NCBI RefSeq assembly: GCF_964275005.1
Contig: NC_092701.1
Span: 6,058,715-6,122,714 of the forward strand
Direction of reading: 5' to 3'
DNA: 64,000 nt
Origin: Diadema setosum
Lineage: Eukaryota; Echinodermata; Echinoidea; Diadematoida; Diadematidae
Shown here: positions 60,736 to 64,000 of the stretch, one piece after another
How the letters are laid out: each line of letters starts with the position of its first letter
Position numbering within the stretch: position 1 is the stretch's first letter
The notes under the pieces: model-generated
Told to the model about the DNA's origin: nothing
Seen by the model: only the letters and a program-made list of their open reading frames with translations
The model's database searches: none
Program-made: the position numbers and the translations under genes

Positions 60736-61244
60736 TTGTTTGGATGCACTGCTGATTGGACATTGCAACTTGAAATTTATTGAGATGAAAAACAAAGAAT
60801 ACATGAACAGAGAACAATGTAGAACATGTAAACAATCCTAATTACACTATATGCAAGCATTCATTGGTTGTGTTGGCCCTTTTTCCTTTCTTAAAAGTCT
60901 CCTCCATTTTCCTCGTTAAATTGATTGCACGAAGTAGGAACTTGATCGCCTAAAAATGAATTTGAACGCTCCAAACAAGCTCATTGGGACTATCACGTGA
61001 CTATCGTATGAATTTGAATGCACGAGTAGGAAAGTCGGTGCTCGCATTTTGAAATTGAATGCCCAATCGTGAATTTGATTTCACGAAAACGAAATAGAAC
61101 GCTCATAAATGAAATTGATCGCTCGGATTCTGAATTTGAATGCCCCAATATTTTCGCGTGCGTGCGCTGCGTGAATTTGAATGCACATTAATGAATTTGA
61201 GTGACAAAAGTATGAAATTGACCGGGAAAACCTATACCAATACA

Positions 61245-63359
61245 GGTTAGCTTTCTCAATACTATTAACACAGACATTATATCTTGCACATAATAAATGT
61301 CAGGCCTATAAGATGAATACCTTTTGAATGTTTTACATGGATACCATCAATACACTTATAAGGAACGCTGCTGAATTTTGAAATTTGTGTGAAGTTGTAG
61401 TATGTTTACTGGCCACCCAGCCTACTTATTCTGTATGATGTATTCACCTTATTATGAGACACAAATACAGCTTTTCAAAAAATGCTGAAATAAAACCTTT
61501 GTTGCGAGTAGACTTCAGTTTCAGACCAACAACAACAGCACTAAAGGCCATTTGTATATTAAACAGATTTAGGTAAACATTAATTTTTCATCAACAGTGC
61601 ATTAAACATACCTTTAATAAAATTTATGTCAACAAGAGGAAGTCGTACCTAGCTTGGATTACTTTCTTTTCTCCTGTTCGATATCCTCTTTTGAATACAA
61701 ATAACAAGTCTCAATCTTCATATAATCTAAGATTCTTTTGAAAACCTCAAATGAAAAACTTGTTGTGTATATTTGTGAGTATTTGGCTGATATAAACCAC
61801 CCTACGATGCATGAAATAGGGAAGGATTACAGCATCCATGGCAACATTTCCTTTATTTGACTCTAATAAATTCCAAATCAGAGTAACTGCAAGAAATGCA
61901 ATAACATTAAGAAATGGAGCTTAATGGTTTTGGAAATGATATCTATCGAATTTCATACTCAGTAGTGCATGTGACCTCATAGTTTTGGACAAATATCTGC
62001 ATATCAATAAGAGTAATGAACATGATTATGGTGTTCTATATAGATACATGTATATTGCTGAACTTCCTTGAAACATCAAATAACAAGCTTCACTATAGAA
62101 TGCTAACTTTCTGTAATGAAAATAGCCAGGCTAGGAGCATTTACTTTGATCTTGTGTTCTCCCTATTTCTTCAGCACTTCTTTTTTTGTGGTCAACTTCT
62201 TATTTCTGGAGATATATTGTATACTTTTTTATTTGTGATAGTTCCCATACCCACACAAATGGTGCACATACTGCAAACACTGCCATTGACAGTGGCCAGT
62301 AGGCCTACAAACCAAGTTAAAACATGAAATCATCAGCTTACTGAAATAGCTCTCTTTTTATATACAATTGTAGCATATAGGCTGAGAGCATTAATTTGGT
62401 CTTGTGGTCCCTTTATTCCTTCACCATTTTTATCAACTCCTTATTTCTGGAGATACTTCATCTTCAGTTCCCCAGCCCAACACAAACAAAATTCAACCTA
62501 TGGTGTCACATATACTGCAAACAGCACATCATAGTATGATTGTCATTAACCCTGCACATATACACACAACATTGAAACATGAAATTACCAGCTGAAAGTT
62601 ATGCTAGCTAAATTTCTTTCTTTAACAATAGCATGCACATTGAGAGCTTTTACATGTTGTGTTCTTGTGTTCTCTTTTATAATTATATCAGAATTTTTGT
62701 CAACTCCTCAGTAAAGATGTTACACTTTCAGGGTGTCACATACCATATACAGAACAATGTAGTTAATGTTTATGATTTAGTTGTCTTTCAAAACCGTGGC
62801 AATTACACATGAAGTCATGCATCACACTCTATGGTAGACTAAAGCCTACATTATTGATAAGTATAATGTACAATTGTAGGTCTAATAAGCATTGCACATG
62901 TTTCAATCACAATCTATGATTCTTGAACTGACCAGTATTTGTAATGTTTTGTGTCACACAAATACCAAACAAATTGGTCTATCAGCCAGTATGATGCATG
63001 ATTTGAGCTATTATATAACTGATGTCTACTCACAACAAAGGGCCTAATTTAGCATATTCAAAAAAATTGTCACATAAGGTGGATACATTATAAAGGGTAA
63101 GCAGGTGTAGCCAGTGAAACACCATACAATTGCACTCAAATTTCAAAATCTCTTCACTGCTCCTGTTTAATGGTGTATTGAGAGTATCCATACTAAAATT
63201 CAAGAGGTATGAACATCTTTATAGGTCAGACATAAAGGTATTATGGCTGTACTGTATGGAGAAACCAGTGAACATGTTTTGTGTTACGGTATAGTATACC
63301 ATGGAGTCATGTGTGAAGTTATGTGTGTGTGTGCGTATGAGTGCGCGTGTATGTGTGGG
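61245..63359. repeat. AT-rich centre with three decayed ~250-bp tandem units
   Basis: Comparable blocks begin near 62098, 62343 and 62590. They share TCTTGTGTTCTCC-like text, TCAACTTCTTATTTCTGGAG / TCAACTCCTTATTTCTGGAG / TCAACTCCTCAGTAAAGATG, CATACTGCAAACA and CATGAAATCATCAGCT / CATGAAATTACCAGCT. No gene is supported in 61245-63240. Confidence 0.55.
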
Positions 63360-63367
63360 AGTGTGTG

Positions 63368-63418
<51 letters not shown>

Positions 63419-64000
63419 TGAATTTCTGGATGCAAACTACCCTGGGTCCAAGGATTTAACGGGTAGTTTGCAGGCACAAACCCTTGTTGAGCGTTAAGGA
63501 GTCTGCGCCAAGACTACTACATGCACTAACTGGCACTGTCCCTCAGACTGTTGGGAGACGCTACAGTACAGGGCCTATGGGACAGTGTAGTCTTGGCGCA
63601 GACTCTGTGACCAAAAACAAGGTTTTGTGCCTGCAAACAAGCGGTCTGGCAACCCCTTTCCCAACCAGATGTTTTGTCAGTTTTTATATTTTGATTATGT
63701 ACATCCATAGGACATTCATTTAGGCCAAGTTTGGTCCATGGGCTCCATGGGGTAAATTACACCCGCCGGAGGGCCTTTTCGGGGGGGGGGGGGGGTCCCT
63801 GTGGGCCGAATCCGTCCTCAGGGACCAGGCTGACGCCCATTTTTTCAATGAGGGGGTGGTCCCAGCAACTCTGAGGGGTCAAACCTTTTGGGCTTGGTGG
63901 GATAAATTGACCAGCAGCCAGCTCCTGGTCTATAAACAGTGCATGGAAATACTCCACGGACAGTGGATGCATGTAACGTATATGGAGAGTGTCCTTGGGA

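Larger units (their letters stand above)
59346..61236. mobile_element. TATAGGTTTTCCCGG element with ATTCAAATTC-repeat arms
   Basis: The ends are TATAGGTTTTCCCGGTCAAT and its inverse. The left arm (to about 59660) contains four or more ~21-bp direct repeats (GAGCATTCAAATTCACTATC). The right arm (60940-61236) contains the inverse, GAATTTGAATGC. Inside are a SINE and a LINE 3' end. ORFs of 88 and 178 aa in the left arm are translations of these repeats. Confidence 0.75.
58730..63948. repeat. 5.2-kb inverted repeat with ~590-bp arms
   Basis: 58730-59325 and 63360-63948 are near-identical inverted arms: CCATGCAGTAATAGACCAG outermost, GGAGCCCATGGACCAAACTT, GACAAAATATCTGGTTGGG, CGCCAAGACTACACTGTCCC, CAGGGTAGTTTGCATCCAG, and at the inner edge a (CA)n / (GT)n tract. 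ORFs in the two arms translate to the same shadow peptide. The centre (about 4.0 kb) holds another inverted-repeat element and decayed tandem units. No target duplication is evident. Confidence 0.8.

Overview
The window looks like repeat-dense nuclear DNA from a marine invertebrate, most likely an echinoderm. That assignment rests on recognising the styles of SINE, LINE 3' ends, TTAA MITEs and GAGCGAAGCGA-type repeats; no database was searched. I see no bacterial-type genes, rRNA, tRNA or CRISPR. Almost everything that can be explained is mobile DNA, much of it nested. The only host coding sequence I can support is two homologous phase-0 exons on the minus strand (42790-42969 and 22542-22715), plus a weak 42-bp candidate at 22114-22155. 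They resemble LRR-region exons of the large invertebrate NLR/LRR families. If they belong to one gene, its 20-kb intron has been filled by LINEs.

Layout. 1-2716: LINE 3' end, then a foldback element whose long inverted ends are ~29-bp tandem repeats, itself hit by an ACCCCGTTTACAG element that holds a still smaller MITE. 3-8.6 kb: microsatellites, two small MITEs, a partial tandem duplication and a 3.2-kb AT-rich inverted-end element inserted in it. 8.9-12 kb: a MITE split by a 2.4-kb element built on CACGGATTGTCGCC hairpins. 14-15.6 kb: a LINE 3' end and an intact copy of that MITE. 18.2-21.7 kb: an outer repeat split by the best-preserved foldback copy. 22-25.7 kb: exon(s), two inverted-repeat elements and a possible Penelope-like tail.

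25.9-39.7 kb is a LINE graveyard. LINE A (plus strand) meets LINE B (minus strand) tail to tail. LINE B is cut in two by an almost full-length LINE C carrying ORF1 and ORF2, and LINE C carries a 1.27-kb MITE in its 3' UTR. 39.8-45.2 kb: a tyrosine-recombinase fossil, a SINE inside an odd direct/inverted repeat, the second exon and small repeats. 46.6-57 kb: an inverted pair of 558/559-bp TTAA MITEs, a piggyBac-like MITE, a 2.08-kb element with five 268-bp tandem repeats seated in the centre of a 60-bp perfect palindrome, and a hAT-like MITE. 58.7-63.9 kb: a 5.2-kb inverted repeat enclosing another inverted-repeat element, a SINE and a LINE 3' end.

The strongest evidence is internal. Several insertions have target duplications, and several have an undisturbed paralogue in the same window that acts as the empty site. 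No element here encodes an apparently functional transposase. The LINE reading frames are all broken, except that LINE C ORF1 reads openly to its stop.
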